The position numbers and the translations under genes were made by a program. From Candidatus Igneacidithiobacillus taupoensis (lineage in GTDB: Bacteria > Pseudomonadota > Gammaproteobacteria > Acidithiobacillales > Acidithiobacillaceae), in contig JAEPKX010000004.1 in the NCBI GenBank assembly GCA_021375695.1, forward strand, positions 1 to 64,000: a stretch of DNA of 64,000 bases, in the 5' to 3' direction. Numbering within the stretch: position 1 is the first letter of the stretch; every line of letters begins with the position of its first letter. The notes beneath the pieces are model-generated. The model saw only the letters and a list, made by a program, of their open reading frames with translations, made no database searches and was not told the origin of the DNA. This document shows, one piece after another, positions 14,495 through 25,476 of the stretch.

Positions 14495-15127
14495 TCAGGA
14501 AATCGATAATCGTTCGCAAAGAATCCCAACGGCAGTCTCCTGGACAGTCGCCAAGGGAAGGCTTGCATCAATACGAACTATACGATGGGGGGCACCCTTG
14601 GCTCTGGCGGCAAAGACTTCCCGTGCGCGCCGAAAAAAATCGAGATCCTCACGTTCCAGGCGATCGGGCTGACGGGCACGGATCCGTTCCACAGCCTGCT
14701 CCGGAGGCAGATCCAGCCAAAAAGTCAGATCGGGTTCCCGATCGATTCCTGCCCATTGGGACAGTTGCCGAATCCGTGCCAATGCCTCCTGGCGACCGCC
14801 TCCCTGGTAGGCATAACTAGAATCCTCAAAGCGATCGCATAACACCACCTTGCCAGCTGCCAGAGCTGGCAGGATGCGCCTGTGGAGATGATCCCGGCGG
14901 CCGGCATAGAGCAGTAACAGCTCTTCACTGGCATCCAGGCACAGGGAGGGATTTAGAAAAATTTGCCGAAGAGCTTCTCCCAGGGGGCCGCCACCCGGCT
15001 CCCGGGTCAGCTCCACCTCCAGGCCAGCAGCAAGGACGGCATCCGCCAGCGCCGGCAGGACACTACTTTTACCAGCACCTTCAATGCCTTCGAGGCTTAC
15101 AAACAAAGCAGATCGAGAAAGAGACAA
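14495..15127 (-). CDS. tmk: Thymidylate kinase
   Basis: FVSLEGIEGAGKSSVLPALADAV...LTREPGG...DRFEDSSYAYQGGGR. Confidence 0.95.
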   Translation of the reverse strand: MSLSRSALFVSLEGIEGAGKSSVLPALADAVLAAGLEVELTREPGGGPLGEALRQIFLNPSLCLDASEELLLLYAGRRDHLHRRILPALAAGKVVLCDRFEDSSYAYQGGGRQEALARIRQLSQWAGIDREPDLTFWLDLPPEQAVERIRARQPDRLEREDLDFFRRAREVFAARAKGAPHRIVRIDASLPLATVQETAVGILCERLSIS

Positions 15128-15138
15128 AGTGACACACC

Positions 15139-16134
15139 CTATTGTAAATACTGGTTGATTTGCTGCTGATGCTGCGCATACTGCCGAGAATAATGATATT
15201 CCTCGCCTTTGGCGATAAAAAACAAATCCTGGCTTTTGGCCGGATGTAGAACCGCCTGTAAGGCTTGCAGGGATGGCATGGCAATGGGGGTAGGCGGCAG
15301 GCCCCGATGCAAGTAGGTGTTATAGGGACTTCGCACTTGTAGATCTTTGGGCTTAAGTGGGGGATGGTAGCCCTTCCCCAGGGCATAGATCACGGTTGGA
15401 TCCGACTGGAGAGGCATACCCAATCGGAGTCGATTCACAAACACTGCAGCAATTTTTTGCTGCTGCTGCAAAGGGGCCCCCTCTTTTTGCACAATGGAAG
15501 CCAAAATCAAGGCTTGGTAGGGCGTCCGTAAGGGAAGACCCGCAGCACGGTGTCGCCACAGTTCCTGCAACTGGATGTTCATAGTCGCCATGGCGCGCTG
15601 AAGCACCAGCAAGGCCGGTTCACCAGGAACATACGCATAACTCTGGGGTAAGAGCCAGCCCTCCGCATTGGCATAAGAGGCAGCAGGTTGCCCCAATGCA
15701 CGGGCAAGTTGTCCCGGTGCTGGAAAATTCCGGGTATCCAGGTAGGGAGCCCGCTCGACCCGTTGGACGATTTGTGCAATGGTAACGCCAGGAACAATGG
15801 TAAGATATAAGGGTTCCGAATGACCGGCCTCCAGCACCCGAAAAATCTCCCGAAGACTGATCTGCCCTTGAAAGCGGTACAAACCCGCTTGTAAAACCGG
15901 CCTACCCTCCAGTACCCAAAGCAGTCGAAAGCACAGGGGGGAAGGAATCAGGTGTTGCCTGGCGAGGGCCTGGGCCACTCCATTGACACCACTGCCCCAA
16001 TAGATCGGCACCTGGACACCTGTGGCTGGCAATGAAAAGCGATGATAGAGCAAAGCCATCAGCGCTGCCGTCGCCAGCAGGGCGCCCAGCAGGAAAAGAA
16101 AAAAAAGCCGCCGGATCCATGAAAAGGTTCTCAC
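15139..16134 (-). CDS. mltG: Endolytic transglycosylase MltG (YceG-like)
   Basis: ILASIVQKEGAPLQQQQKIAAVFVNRLRLGMPLQSDPTVIYALG. Confidence 0.94.
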   Translation of the reverse strand: MRTFSWIRRLFFLFLLGALLATAALMALLYHRFSLPATGVQVPIYWGSGVNGVAQALARQHLIPSPLCFRLLWVLEGRPVLQAGLYRFQGQISLREIFRVLEAGHSEPLYLTIVPGVTIAQIVQRVERAPYLDTRNFPAPGQLARALGQPAASYANAEGWLLPQSYAYVPGEPALLVLQRAMATMNIQLQELWRHRAAGLPLRTPYQALILASIVQKEGAPLQQQQKIAAVFVNRLRLGMPLQSDPTVIYALGKGYHPPLKPKDLQVRSPYNTYLHRGLPPTPIAMPSLQALQAVLHPAKSQDLFFIAKGEEYHYSRQYAQHQQQINQYLQ

Positions 16135-17000
16135 TGGGGCCCTAAACCCAGTTGTTCATGCCAGGCGGCCAAAGATTGGGCAAGAGGCCCCTGGGCACCC
16201 GGAAGCACCCGACCTTGCCAATTGGCCACCGGCCAAGCACCAATCAGACTATTGCAAAATAATATTTCATGGGCGTCCCGTAGGATTGCCGGTCGAGTAC
16301 GAACAAACTTCACTGTGAACCCCCATTGCGGCAGCTGCCGGCAGATGGCATCCCGCTGGATACCGCTAATGCCGCCATCTTCCAGATCGGGCGTATACAC
16401 CACCGCTCCTTGGCGCCAAAGAAGATTGCTTTGGATCCCCTCCCGTAAAAATCCCTGCAAATCCAGGAGCACTGCTTCTTGCCAGGTCGCGGGTAATGCC
16501 CGACGCGCCATAATCTGATTCAGACGATTCAATGACTTGACCGTGAGATAGGGGGCACCGGTTTGGAGTGGCACGGTCGATAGACCGGCGGTAATTCCAA
16601 TATTCCAGTAATCAGGATCTCGCTTTGGCCACTCCTGCACCAACCAGAGCAGGCGGGCAGGACTTTGGGCAGGAGTCCCATAGCCCTGTCCTTGCTCCCG
16701 CTGCACCAAAATTTTCAATACCAGGCGCCTGGCAGCTTGCTTAGGGATGCAACGACGAAAAGACTCCCATTGCTTTTGGATTTCCGCCTCATCCTCCAGT
16801 TGGATTCCCAACAGCGCAGCGCCCTGCCGGAGTCGCAACAAATGGCTTTCCCAAAAGAGCGGCTCCTCATCAATGAGAGCAACAGTTTCAAACAGTCCGT
16901 CACCATACTGCAGACCGCGACTGCAATAGAAATCAACCAGAGCGCAAGAATCCCAACCATACCAAGCCAGTAGCTTGGTCAAGCCGCCAACCTCAGGCAA
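16131..17000 (-). CDS. pabC: Aminodeoxychorismate lyase (PLP fold type IV)
   Basis: [30 protein letters not shown]; between fabF and mltG. Confidence 0.88.
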   Translation of the reverse strand: MPEVGGLTKLLAWYGWDSCALVDFYCSRGLQYGDGLFETVALIDEEPLFWESHLLRLRQGAALLGIQLEDEAEIQKQWESFRRCIPKQAARRLVLKILVQREQGQGYGTPAQSPARLLWLVQEWPKRDPDYWNIGITAGLSTVPLQTGAPYLTVKSLNRLNQIMARRALPATWQEAVLLDLQGFLREGIQSNLLWRQGAVVYTPDLEDGGISGIQRDAICRQLPQWGFTVKFVRTRPAILRDAHEILFCNSLIGAWPVANWQGRVLPGAQGPLAQSLAAWHEQLGLGPQ

Positions 17001-18234
17001 CGTCCTTGCGAAAAATCAAGGTACTATTGGTACCACCAAAACCAAAAGAATTGCTCAAAGCCACCTTGATGGGTGCTGATCTAGCAACATGAGGAACATA
17101 ATCCAGATCACAACCCTCGCCAGGGGTGTCCAGATTGATGGTTGGTGGCATGATCCCATGGTGGAGTGCAAGGATCGTGAAGACGGCCTCGATACCTCCC
17201 GCCGCGCCCAGGAGGTGCCCCGTCATGGACTTGGTGGAGCTCATGGCCAGTTGGTATGCATGGGCACCGAAGACACTTTTCACCGCCTCCGTCTCCGCAA
17301 GATCTCCCTGGATGGTGGAGGTTCCATGGGCATTGATGTAATCCACCGCCTCCGCAGGTAGTCCGGCATTGCGCAATGCTGCCCGCATGCACCGGGCGGC
17401 GCCCTCGCCGCCACTGGCTGGTTGGGTCATATGATAGGCATCGGCACTCATGCCATAGCCAGCCAGTTCGGCATAGATCCGCGCCCCGCGCCGCAGGGCA
17501 AATTCCCGCTCTTCCAGGACCAGGATTCCGGCTCCTTCCGCCAGAACAAAGCCATCACGATCCCGATCCCAAGGCCGACTTGCCTTCTCCGGCTCGTTAT
17601 TGCGGGTGGAAAGGGCCCTGGCAGCGGAAAAACCACCCAAACCCAGCGGAGAAACGGCAGCCTCGGCCCCACCGGCGATCATGACATCAGCATCTCCATA
17701 TTCAATGAGCCTGGCAGCATCGCCAATGGAATGGGTAGCCGTCGAGCAGGCCGTAGCCATGGCTATATTGGGACCCTTGGCTCCATACATTATGGAGACA
17801 TGCCCGGAAACCATATTGACAATACAGCGAGGGATGAAGAATGGAGAAATTTTCCGGGGTCCGCCTTCGAGTAAAACCGAATGTTCTGATTCGATCCCAG
17901 GCAAACCACCGATTCCACTGCCAATGGAAACTCCTACCCGCCCGGCAATTTCCGGGGTAATTTTCAAACCGGAATCTTCTATGGCTTCCATACTGGCAGC
18001 CAAGCCATAATGAATGAAAAGCTCCATTTTTCGAGCTTCTTTGCTGGAGAAATATTGGCCTGCATCAAAGTCCTTTACTTCACCAGCAATCTGGGAGGCA
18101 TAGGGCTCAGGATCGATCCGGGTTACCCGGCGGATGCCACTTTTCCCCTGAACAATACTTTGCCAGGCGGCAGCAACACCAATCCCCACGGGAGACACGA
18201 TTCCCAGACCAGTTACCACGACCCTTCTTTTCAA
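16993..18234 (-). CDS. fabF: Beta-ketoacyl-ACP synthase II
   Basis: [15 protein letters not shown]...[12 protein letters not shown]...[11 protein letters not shown]...[10 protein letters not shown]. Confidence 0.97.
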   Translation of the reverse strand: MKRRVVVTGLGIVSPVGIGVAAAWQSIVQGKSGIRRVTRIDPEPYASQIAGEVKDFDAGQYFSSKEARKMELFIHYGLAASMEAIEDSGLKITPEIAGRVGVSIGSGIGGLPGIESEHSVLLEGGPRKISPFFIPRCIVNMVSGHVSIMYGAKGPNIAMATACSTATHSIGDAARLIEYGDADVMIAGGAEAAVSPLGLGGFSAARALSTRNNEPEKASRPWDRDRDGFVLAEGAGILVLEEREFALRRGARIYAELAGYGMSADAYHMTQPASGGEGAARCMRAALRNAGLPAEAVDYINAHGTSTIQGDLAETEAVKSVFGAHAYQLAMSSTKSMTGHLLGAAGGIEAVFTILALHHGIMPPTINLDTPGEGCDLDYVPHVARSAPIKVALSNSFGFGGTNSTLIFRKDVA

Positions 18235-18267
18235 AAAGTTTATTCTCCGCTCGAAAATTGCTGGAAA

Positions 18268-18516
18268 CTACGCGTCTTGCTTGGGCAAATGGGCCGAGAC
18301 ATAGTCAATGGCCTGCTGAACCGTTGAAATCTTCTCTGCTTCTTCATCGGGAATCTCGCAGTCAAATTCTTCTTCGAGGGCCATGACCAGTTCTACCTGA
18401 TCCAGGGAGTCTGCTCCCAGATCATCGGCAAAAGAGGCTTCGTTGGTTACCTCATCTTCATTGACGCCCAACTGTTCTACGACCACTTTCTTCACGCGTG
18501 CTGCAATATCATCCAT
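18268..18516 (-). CDS. acpP: Acyl carrier protein
   Basis: [33 protein letters not shown]. Confidence 0.98.
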   Translation of the reverse strand: MDDIAARVKKVVVEQLGVNEDEVTNEASFADDLGADSLDQVELVMALEEEFDCEIPDEEAEKISTVQQAIDYVSAHLPKQDA

Positions 18517-18600
18517 GGGAGAAGCTCCTCGTATTGGTGAAAATTATTTCCGCGGCATTGGACCACAGCTGCCGGAGTCCTGTAAAGATAACAAAGGTTC

Positions 18601-19341
18601 TTAGCCCATCCACATACCACCGTTTACTTGCAGGGTCTCCCCCGTAATATAGCCCGACTCTGGGGAAGCAAGAAATGCCACTGCGGCGGCAACATCGTTG
18701 GGGGTACCCAAACGGGCTGCGGGGATCTGTTGGAGGAGCAGTTGGCGCTGTGCATCTGGCAAGGCTGCCGTCATATCGGTAGCAATAAAACCAGGCGCCA
18801 CACAATTTACCGTGATCCCTCGGGCTGCCACTTCGCGCGCCAACGAGCGGGTAAAACCCATGACCCCGGCCTTGGCTGCTGCATAGTTGCTTTGCCCGGC
18901 ATTACCCATCATGCCCACAATGGAAGTAATCTGGATGATGCGGGCATCTCGCTCTTTGAGCATATCGCGCAGACAAAGTCGGGTTAAACGATACACAGAA
19001 CGGAGATTGGTCTGCAGCACCTCATCCCAATCCTGATCCTTCATTCGTATCAAGAGTTGATCCCGGGTGATACCCGCATTGTTGACGAGAATACCCGGAG
19101 CGCCCAGGTCTTTCTTGATTTGCGCCAACACCGCCTCCATGGCAGTATCGTCCCGAACATCCAATACATAGCCTTGGCCCCTGCCCGCCAAGCGCGCCGT
19201 GATGGCCTGGGCGCCACTGCTACTGGTAGCCGTTGCTGCCACCGTAGCTCCCATACCCGCCAATCGGTCGACAATGGCAGCACCAATGCCGCGACTACCC
19301 CCAGTGACCAAGGCCACGCGCCCAGCTAGTATTTGTTCCAT
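18601..19341 (-). CDS. fabG: 3-oxoacyl-ACP reductase
   Basis: SDR with TGGSRGIG, NNAG, YAAAKAGVMGFTRSLAREVA; fab cluster. Confidence 0.96.
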   Translation of the reverse strand: MEQILAGRVALVTGGSRGIGAAIVDRLAGMGATVAATATSSSGAQAITARLAGRGQGYVLDVRDDTAMEAVLAQIKKDLGAPGILVNNAGITRDQLLIRMKDQDWDEVLQTNLRSVYRLTRLCLRDMLKERDARIIQITSIVGMMGNAGQSNYAAAKAGVMGFTRSLAREVAARGITVNCVAPGFIATDMTAALPDAQRQLLLQQIPAARLGTPNDVAAAVAFLASPESGYITGETLQVNGGMWMG

Positions 19342-20276
19342 CAGACTGCCTCCAGGGTAGCCAGCAGACTCTTGTCATCCTCCACATACAACATGGTCAA
19401 GGTCGGCTCGATCCTTTTACCAAGACCCGAAAGCACCCGTCCAGGACCCATTTCCACAAAGGTCGTGGCCCCTTGCCGAGCCAGATGGCGAATGGTTTCC
19501 GTCCAGCGGACAGGGGAAGCAATTTGCTCTTGCAAAACCTGGCGAATTTCGTCTGGTTGCGAGTGACTTTGAACATCAACATTGTGGATGACAGGGGCCT
19601 TGGGCGGCTGGAAAGGGACCGCTGCCAGGTCCTTGGCAAAAAGCTCTGCTGCCTCCTGGAGCAAACTACAGTGGCTTGGCACACTAACGGGCAACAGCAC
19701 CACCCGCTTGGCGCCGGCATCCTTGGCCGCCGCACTGAAACGCTCCACGGCAGTGCGCGCTCCCGCCACCACGATTTGCCCTGGTGCATTGAAGTTGGCT
19801 GGCTCGAGCACCTGCCCCTGGGCCTCCCGCTGACACAGGACCCGCAATTCGTCCTCACCCAAACCCAGGACAGCCGCCATGGCCCCCTCCCCCAGGGGCA
19901 CGGCTGACTGCATGAGCTCGGCACGCCGCTGTACCAAACGCAATGCGTCGGCAAAGGAAAGGCTTCCGGCCGCAACCAAGGCGGTATACTCCCCCAAGGA
20001 ATGTCCAGCGAGGAAATCAGGCATGCAGCCACCCTCCTCTTCCCAAACCCGAAAGACCCCAAATCCTGCAGTGAGCATTACTGGTTGGGTCCAACGGGTC
20101 TGGTTGAGTTCCTCCAAAGGGCCTTCCTGGGTCAATTGCCACAGATCTCGGTGCAACAGGTCGGAAGCTTCGGCAAAGACTTCCCGTAGTACGGGATGAC
20201 TTGCACCCAGTTCACCCAACATCCCCAAAGATTGTGATCCCTGGCCCGGAAAAACAAAGGCAATGGAACCCTGCAC
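19341..20276 (-). CDS. fabD: Malonyl CoA-acyl carrier protein transacylase
   Basis: IAFVFPGQGSQSLGML...GHSLGEYTAL; GTG start at 20276 (VQGSIAFVFPGQ) instead of ORF-track start 20807, which overlaps fabH. Confidence 0.95.
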   Translation of the reverse strand: MQGSIAFVFPGQGSQSLGMLGELGASHPVLREVFAEASDLLHRDLWQLTQEGPLEELNQTRWTQPVMLTAGFGVFRVWEEEGGCMPDFLAGHSLGEYTALVAAGSLSFADALRLVQRRAELMQSAVPLGEGAMAAVLGLGEDELRVLCQREAQGQVLEPANFNAPGQIVVAGARTAVERFSAAAKDAGAKRVVLLPVSVPSHCSLLQEAAELFAKDLAAVPFQPPKAPVIHNVDVQSHSQPDEIRQVLQEQIASPVRWTETIRHLARQGATTFVEMGPGRVLSGLGKRIEPTLTMLYVEDDKSLLATLEAV

Positions 20277-20305
20277 TGCGCACTCCTTATGGAATATTTT
20301 ACAAC

Positions 20306-21253
20306 CTACTCTTCTGTCCAGCGCAACAAGGCCGAACCCCAGGTAAATCCGCCGCCAAATGCCTCCAACAACAATGTCTGGCCCCGTTGAAAGGAGCCGA
20401 GTCGAGCTGCATGATCCAATGCCAGCGGCACTGAGGCTGCAGAAACGTTGCCATGATCGGCGACGGTTGTCACCACGCGCTCCATGGGCATCCCCAACTT
20501 CTCCGCCGTGGCCTGAATAATGCGAATGTTTGCCTGGTGCGGGACCAACCAATCCAGGTCGCGGGCCGTCATGTGATTGGCAGCCAGGGTTTCCTGCACG
20601 ATCTCCCCAAGGGTTCTCACTGCCATCCGGAAAACTGGATTGCCTTGCATCTGCAGATGCCCTTGACCCACTGGCACCTGCAAGAGATCGGCAAAGCTGC
20701 CATCGGCATGCAAATGGGTAGATAAAATTCCTGCTTCCTGATCGGCGCGCAGGACTACTGCACCCGCACCATCCCCAAACAAAATGCAAGTACTCCGATC
20801 CGTCCAATCAATGATCCGGGACATGGTCTCCACACCAATGACCAGGGCCGTACGGGCGGCTCGACTACGGATAAAATGATCAGCCGTCGCCAAGGCATAG
20901 ATGAATCCAGTGCAAACCGCCTGTACATCAAAGGCAGCGGCACCCCGGTTACCCAACCGGGCTTGTACCAGACAAGCTGTACTGGGAAAGATTTGATCGG
21001 GGGTCGTAGTGGCAACGACGATCAAGTCCAGGGCAGAAGCTGGCACCGCCGCCATGGCCAGGGCCTCCCGGGCAGCGCGGTAGGCCATATCTACACTGCC
21101 TTGCCCCGCCGCTGCCAGATGCCGACGGTGGATCCCCGTGCGCGCGACGATCCACTCATCACTGGTATCGACCATCCGACTGAGCTCTTGATTGTCCAGG
21201 ATTCTCTCGGGCAAATAGGATCCCGTACCCAACAAACGGCTATGGAGGGACAT
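20306..21253 (-). CDS. fabH: Beta-ketoacyl-ACP synthase III
   Basis: [18 protein letters not shown]...[13 protein letters not shown]...[16 protein letters not shown]...[12 protein letters not shown]. Confidence 0.97.
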   Translation of the reverse strand: MSLHSRLLGTGSYLPERILDNQELSRMVDTSDEWIVARTGIHRRHLAAAGQGSVDMAYRAAREALAMAAVPASALDLIVVATTTPDQIFPSTACLVQARLGNRGAAAFDVQAVCTGFIYALATADHFIRSRAARTALVIGVETMSRIIDWTDRSTCILFGDGAGAVVLRADQEAGILSTHLHADGSFADLLQVPVGQGHLQMQGNPVFRMAVRTLGEIVQETLAANHMTARDLDWLVPHQANIRIIQATAEKLGMPMERVVTTVADHGNVSAASVPLALDHAARLGSFQRGQTLLLEAFGGGFTWGSALLRWTEE

Positions 21254-22278
21254 CAGGCGGTCGAGGGAATGGCTTGGGCGAGATCGTCCTGGACCACCTT
21301 GGCAATTTCCAGGGTGAGTCGGTGACTGGCTTCGGCAATGGCCGCTTCTACCGCCCGGGCGAAAGCAAAACGATCCGCATTCCCGTGACTTTTGATGATG
21401 ATACCATTGAGCCCCAGCAAGGTGGCACCATTGTATTGTCGAGAATCCAGACGACGACGAAGTTTTTGCAGGATCGGTCGGTTGACCACATAAGCAAAGC
21501 GACCGTAGAGGCTTCCCGTATAGCTTGCCCGCAGCTCTTGTCGAATCATTGCCGCCAGACCCTCGGAGGTCTTGAGAAAGACATTGCCCACAAAGCCATC
21601 ACAAACCAGGACATCGCAAATTCCTTGATAAACTTGTGACCCTTCCACATTCCCCACAAAATGGAGATGACTCTGGCGCAGTAGATTTCCTGCCGCCTTG
21701 ACTACTTCGTTACCCTTGATCTCTTCAGAACCAATATTGAGCAGACCGACCCGGGGACGCTCTACCCCTGCCACTTGCCGGAACAGGATGGACCCCATGA
21801 CCGCAAATTGCAGCAAATGCTCAGGATGGCAATCGACATTGGCGCCCAGATCCAGGACCAGCACCCGACCCTGCAAGGTGGGCAAAAAAGCGGCTATGGC
21901 CGGGCGATCGATCCCGGGTATGGTACGCAACAATACCTTGCCCAAGGCCATCAAGGCACCCGTATTGCCAGCGCTGACCACTGCATCCACGACCCCATCG
22001 CGCAATAACCCAATGGCCCGATGCATGGAGGAGTCACGCTTGTTGCGCAGGGCTTGGGAGGGAGTTTCGTCCATACCTACCACCTGGCTTGCGTGGTGGA
22101 CCTGGATTTGGGAAGACTTGTGTAGCCGTTTTCGCGTCAGTTCGCGGCGAAGCACAGACTCGTCCCCCAACAGGTGAAATTGCACCGTGGGATGGGAACG
22201 GAGCAAATCGGACAAGGCCCAGAGAACCGTTCGTGGGCCAGAGTCGCCACTCATGGCATCAATTGCGATCTGCGGCAA
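21253..22278 (-). CDS. plsX: Phosphate acyltransferase PlsX
   Basis: [13 protein letters not shown]...[16 protein letters not shown]...[16 protein letters not shown] start at 22278 proposed. Confidence 0.92.
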   Translation of the reverse strand: MPQIAIDAMSGDSGPRTVLWALSDLLRSHPTVQFHLLGDESVLRRELTRKRLHKSSQIQVHHASQVVGMDETPSQALRNKRDSSMHRAIGLLRDGVVDAVVSAGNTGALMALGKVLLRTIPGIDRPAIAAFLPTLQGRVLVLDLGANVDCHPEHLLQFAVMGSILFRQVAGVERPRVGLLNIGSEEIKGNEVVKAAGNLLRQSHLHFVGNVEGSQVYQGICDVLVCDGFVGNVFLKTSEGLAAMIRQELRASYTGSLYGRFAYVVNRPILQKLRRRLDSRQYNGATLLGLNGIIIKSHGNADRFAFARAVEAAIAEASHRLTLEIAKVVQDDLAQAIPSTA

Positions 22279-22304
22279 AATGGCATTCCAGTCAGGAAAA
22301 CCAA

Positions 22305-22490
22305 TCAGGCTTGAGCTGCCTTGCGTACCATCTCCCGCCCTTTGTAGTACCCACATTCCGGGCAGACATGGTGGGGTAGCTTGCTTGCACCGCAGTGATC
22401 ACAGGTTGAAGTATTGGGAGCCACGAGAAAGTCGTGGGCGCGGCGCATATCCCGCTTGGATTTGGAAGTTTTACTCTGTGGAACTGCCAT
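22305..22490 (-). CDS. rpmF: 50S ribosomal protein L32
   Basis: [22 protein letters not shown]...[26 protein letters not shown]. Confidence 0.98.
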   Translation of the reverse strand: MAVPQSKTSKSKRDMRRAHDFLVAPNTSTCDHCGASKLPHHVCPECGYYKGREMVRKAAQA

Positions 22491-22502
22491 ACTCTTTCTC
22501 CA

Positions 22503-22976
22503 TCAACAATGACTATCAGGGCCTACGGCCGGTACCTCCACCCCTGAAACCGGACAAATCCCATATTTCCATATATTGCAGCGCGCCAGCATGGGCAAAG
22601 CCAACAACACCTCTTCTTCTAACCAGTCCTGCACCGCAACCATGCCGGCATTGGCAAGCACGGGTTCCCGTTCCGGATCCACAGCCATGATGGCATCTTC
22701 CGAATCGCCAAGCCCTGCAGCTATGGAAATCTCAGAATCCCAGGGCAGGTCACCCAGACAGCGCTCACATCCCAGGATCGCCTGCACGTGGATGCTGCCA
22801 TCGGCCAACACCACGCTGCCTCTCCTGCGCAACACAATGTTCACCTGGATCTCATCGATCCGTCGTACCAGCCTCGGTAGACGTTCCCAGACTTGCCAGG
22901 GTACGGGACCTGCAAGTCGATCTCCTTGGGGAGAGACCCGCGAAATCAGTAAACTGGAAACCTTCGCAGCAAACAT
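22503..22976 (-). CDS. yceD: YceD/DUF177 family protein (23S rRNA accumulation protein)
   Basis: Gene order yceD-rpmF-plsX and DUF177-like GCERCLGDLPW motif. Confidence 0.8.
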   Translation of the reverse strand: MFAAKVSSLLISRVSPQGDRLAGPVPWQVWERLPRLVRRIDEIQVNIVLRRRGSVVLADGSIHVQAILGCERCLGDLPWDSEISIAAGLGDSEDAIMAVDPEREPVLANAGMVAVQDWLEEEVLLALPMLARCNIWKYGICPVSGVEVPAVGPDSHC

Positions 22977-23025
22977 GAGGGCGGCATGTTACCGTGAGCC
23001 AATACCTGAGTAAAGAGTAGCGCGA

Positions 23026-23901
23026 TCAGTGCGTCGCCGATTTGGGGGCAGCGGCTGCGGCAAATTCTGCGCCAAAGAGCACAGCAATCCAAACCATATA
23101 CAACCATAACAAAAAGACCGGCAACAATCCCAGCGCACCATACAGAGTCTGGGTAGTCGAGTATTGCACATACAATGCCAGCAAGACCTTTGCCAAGCTA
23201 AGCAACAAGGTTGCCATCAAGGCACCCCAAAAGGCATCCCGCAAACGTACCTCGGCCGCTGGCAAGACCCGGTAAACCAGCAATAGCATGGCCATCTCGA
23301 CGAAAAAACCCACCATATCCTTCGCCCAGGCAGGAAAGCTCGGCAATTTCGCAAAGCGATGAAGCCAATCATACAGGGGGCCCAGAAACAGAATCAGCAC
23401 CGCCAAAGCCAAGGGCCCGACAATCAAAAACAACAGATAGCGCAACGGACGACACCACTGACAAGCAATGGGTTGCTGCCAGATGGCGTTGAAATGACGT
23501 TCGATTTCATGAATCAGCAGCAAACCAGTGATGGCTAGACCCCCAATCCCATACCATCCCAACGTGGCGCCACGAGCCGCCAACAAATTGAGCCAATGGA
23601 GGGCCGCTCCGGCAGTCTGGGGCATCAAGCTTTGAAACAAAAATCGATCGACCATGTCCCGCCGCTCATCGGTCAATCCCACCACACTCCAAAGACTAAA
23701 GGCGACGGCCAGGCTAGGAACCAGGCCAAGCAAAGAAGTATAGGCCAGCAAAGAGGCGCGATCGATGCAATCATCCCGCCAAAAAGCGCGACTTGCCTGT
23801 ACGATCCGCAGCAAGAAAGCATACCCAAATACGGTCCGATTGCCGGATGTTGACGTCTCGGCGCCAGCAGATGCTTGCCCATGGGCTGGCCGGTCACCCA
23901 C
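23026..23901 (-). CDS. YihY family inner membrane protein
   Basis: DCIDRASLLAYTSLLGLVPSLAVAFSLW...GALGLLPVFLLWLYMVWIAVLFGAE; likely GTG start 23901 overlapping hda stop (ORF track starts at 23973). Confidence 0.82.
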   Translation of the reverse strand: MGDRPAHGQASAGAETSTSGNRTVFGYAFLLRIVQASRAFWRDDCIDRASLLAYTSLLGLVPSLAVAFSLWSVVGLTDERRDMVDRFLFQSLMPQTAGAALHWLNLLAARGATLGWYGIGGLAITGLLLIHEIERHFNAIWQQPIACQWCRPLRYLLFLIVGPLALAVLILFLGPLYDWLHRFAKLPSFPAWAKDMVGFFVEMAMLLLVYRVLPAAEVRLRDAFWGALMATLLLSLAKVLLALYVQYSTTQTLYGALGLLPVFLLWLYMVWIAVLFGAEFAAAAAPKSATH

Positions 23902-24607
23902 TGTCCCTTTCCTTGCAATAACGGCGCCATTGCCGAACCGAAGGCGACCCGTGCCAACGAGAAAGCCAATCATAAAAATCGTCCAAAAGAGGAACGAGCT
24001 TTGCTAGGTTGCGTTCTTCTTGACGCAAAAGATGATGAAGGAGCGTATCGGGCAGGTACCTCCCCCGATTACTGGCCTGTTGACGGAGAATGGCAGCAAG
24101 CTCCTCCTCTCCGGGTCTGACCAGTCCATAATGGGTCGCTCCTGCAATCCGGCTCGCCCAATCGGGCAAGATCCAGGGACATTGGCCCGGAGTGGTTCTG
24201 CTACTGACTGCCCAAGCCAGGTTATTATTTTTTCGATAATTGTATAAGACGAAAAGCTGCTCTTCGGCCCTGGGCTGTCCAGCCCAGGCATCCACATTGT
24301 CCAGAAAAAGTACAGGGGCATCGGCCAGACTGGCAAGCCCTTGCCAGGAGTTTGGATCTTCTGCACAGTCGAAATAGGGAGCCCACCCCCCATTGGCAAA
24401 GGCAGCCCAAAGGAGCAAATGGGTCTTGCCGCTACCGCGCTCACCATGCAGAGCGAGAAAATCCGGGCTCGCTCGCAGCCGCCCCAAGGCATCGATGGCT
24501 GCTTCATTGAGGCCAGGGAGATTGGTGAGGGGAAGGGGCAATCTTTCCAGGGGTAACAACTCTTGCATGGCGGTCTGGGTCCCCAATCTTGAGGATAAAA
24601 AAGCCAT
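23894..24607 (-). CDS. hda: DnaA regulatory inactivator Hda-like ATPase
   Basis: GERGSGKTHLLLWA Walker A, VLFLDNVDAW Walker B, DnaA/Hda-type organisation. Confidence 0.8.
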   Translation of the reverse strand: MAFLSSRLGTQTAMQELLPLERLPLPLTNLPGLNEAAIDALGRLRASPDFLALHGERGSGKTHLLLWAAFANGGWAPYFDCAEDPNSWQGLASLADAPVLFLDNVDAWAGQPRAEEQLFVLYNYRKNNNLAWAVSSRTTPGQCPWILPDWASRIAGATHYGLVRPGEEELAAILRQQASNRGRYLPDTLLHHLLRQEERNLAKLVPLLDDFYDWLSRWHGSPSVRQWRRYCKERDSG

Positions 24608-24754
24608 TTCACCTCCTGGTTCGTATCTTATCAGGCCAACTCTGCCAAGCCAAAAGGGTATTTCTGCCAGCGGACCTTGCGATCGTTTGCAGCGTTACTG
24701 CCTGCCCCGGTACAATCGAGGCGATTACACCCACAGCTACAGGAGATGCAGACT

Positions 24755-25372
24755 ATGTCCGAATATACGGTACGGGAAGAACTCAAGCCCAGCGGTCTGG
24801 ATGGTATCAGTGATGATCAGATCAACGATCATTGGGGTCTGTATAAAGGGTATGTAACCCAAAGCAACGCGCTTCATAAGGAACTGGAAGAAATGCGGGC
24901 CGCCGGCAAGACCGCTTCCCTGGCGTATGCCGATCGTCGCCGCCGCTTTGGCTTTGAATATAACGGGATGGTATTGCACGAATACTATTTCGCCCAGCTG
25001 AAGGCCGGCTGCAGCATGGACCAGGCCCCTGGATTCCAGGCCGCTGTTCGCGAACAGTTTGGCAGCGCCGAGGCGTGGCATGAAGACCTGATGGCTGCTG
25101 CCAAGAGTCGTGCCATTGGTTGGGCCATTTGTTACTATGATTACACCACGGGTCAAATCAACAATCATTTCATCCAGTTGCATGAAGACGGCAATATTGG
25201 TGGTTTTGCCCCCCTGGTGGTGGTTGATGTCTGGGAGCATGCCTATATGGTGGATTGGCATGCCTTGGGTCGGCCGGACTATCTGGCCGCACTTCACAAA
25301 AACATCAACTGGCCGGTGGTGGAAGCCCGCTTCCATGCTGCCAAAAGTGGTCAAGCCTTCAAGCGATTCTAA
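24755..25372 (+). CDS. sodB: Superoxide dismutase (Fe/Mn)
   Basis: DVWEHAYMVDWHALGRPDYL; metal-ligand context DHWGLYKGYV, VLHEYYFAQL. Confidence 0.88.
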   Translation: MSEYTVREELKPSGLDGISDDQINDHWGLYKGYVTQSNALHKELEEMRAAGKTASLAYADRRRRFGFEYNGMVLHEYYFAQLKAGCSMDQAPGFQAAVREQFGSAEAWHEDLMAAAKSRAIGWAICYYDYTTGQINNHFIQLHEDGNIGGFAPLVVVDVWEHAYMVDWHALGRPDYLAALHKNINWPVVEARFHAAKSGQAFKRF

Positions 25373-25391
25373 TCGCTGGCAGTCTTCGGAC

Positions 25392-25420
25392 AACCCGCAG
25401 CGTGCGGCTGCGGGTTTTTT
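25392..25420 (+). terminator. Rho-independent terminator downstream of sodB
   Basis: AACCCGCAGC-GTGCG-GCTGCGGGTT followed by TTTT. Confidence 0.92.
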
Positions 25421-25476
25421 CTTGCCCCAAGGCCGAGCGCCCCGTACCATTTCCCCCATAAGCCAAGGAGCCTTGC

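Noticed and set aside
19341-20807. 488-aa ORF-track version of FabD with N-terminal extension
   Set aside because: The extra 177 residues overlap fabH in another frame; a GTG at 20276 gives the normal FabD N-terminus.
24737-25459. 240-aa minus-strand ORF opposite sodB
   Set aside because: Shadow of sodB and overlaps its terminator; no domain signature.
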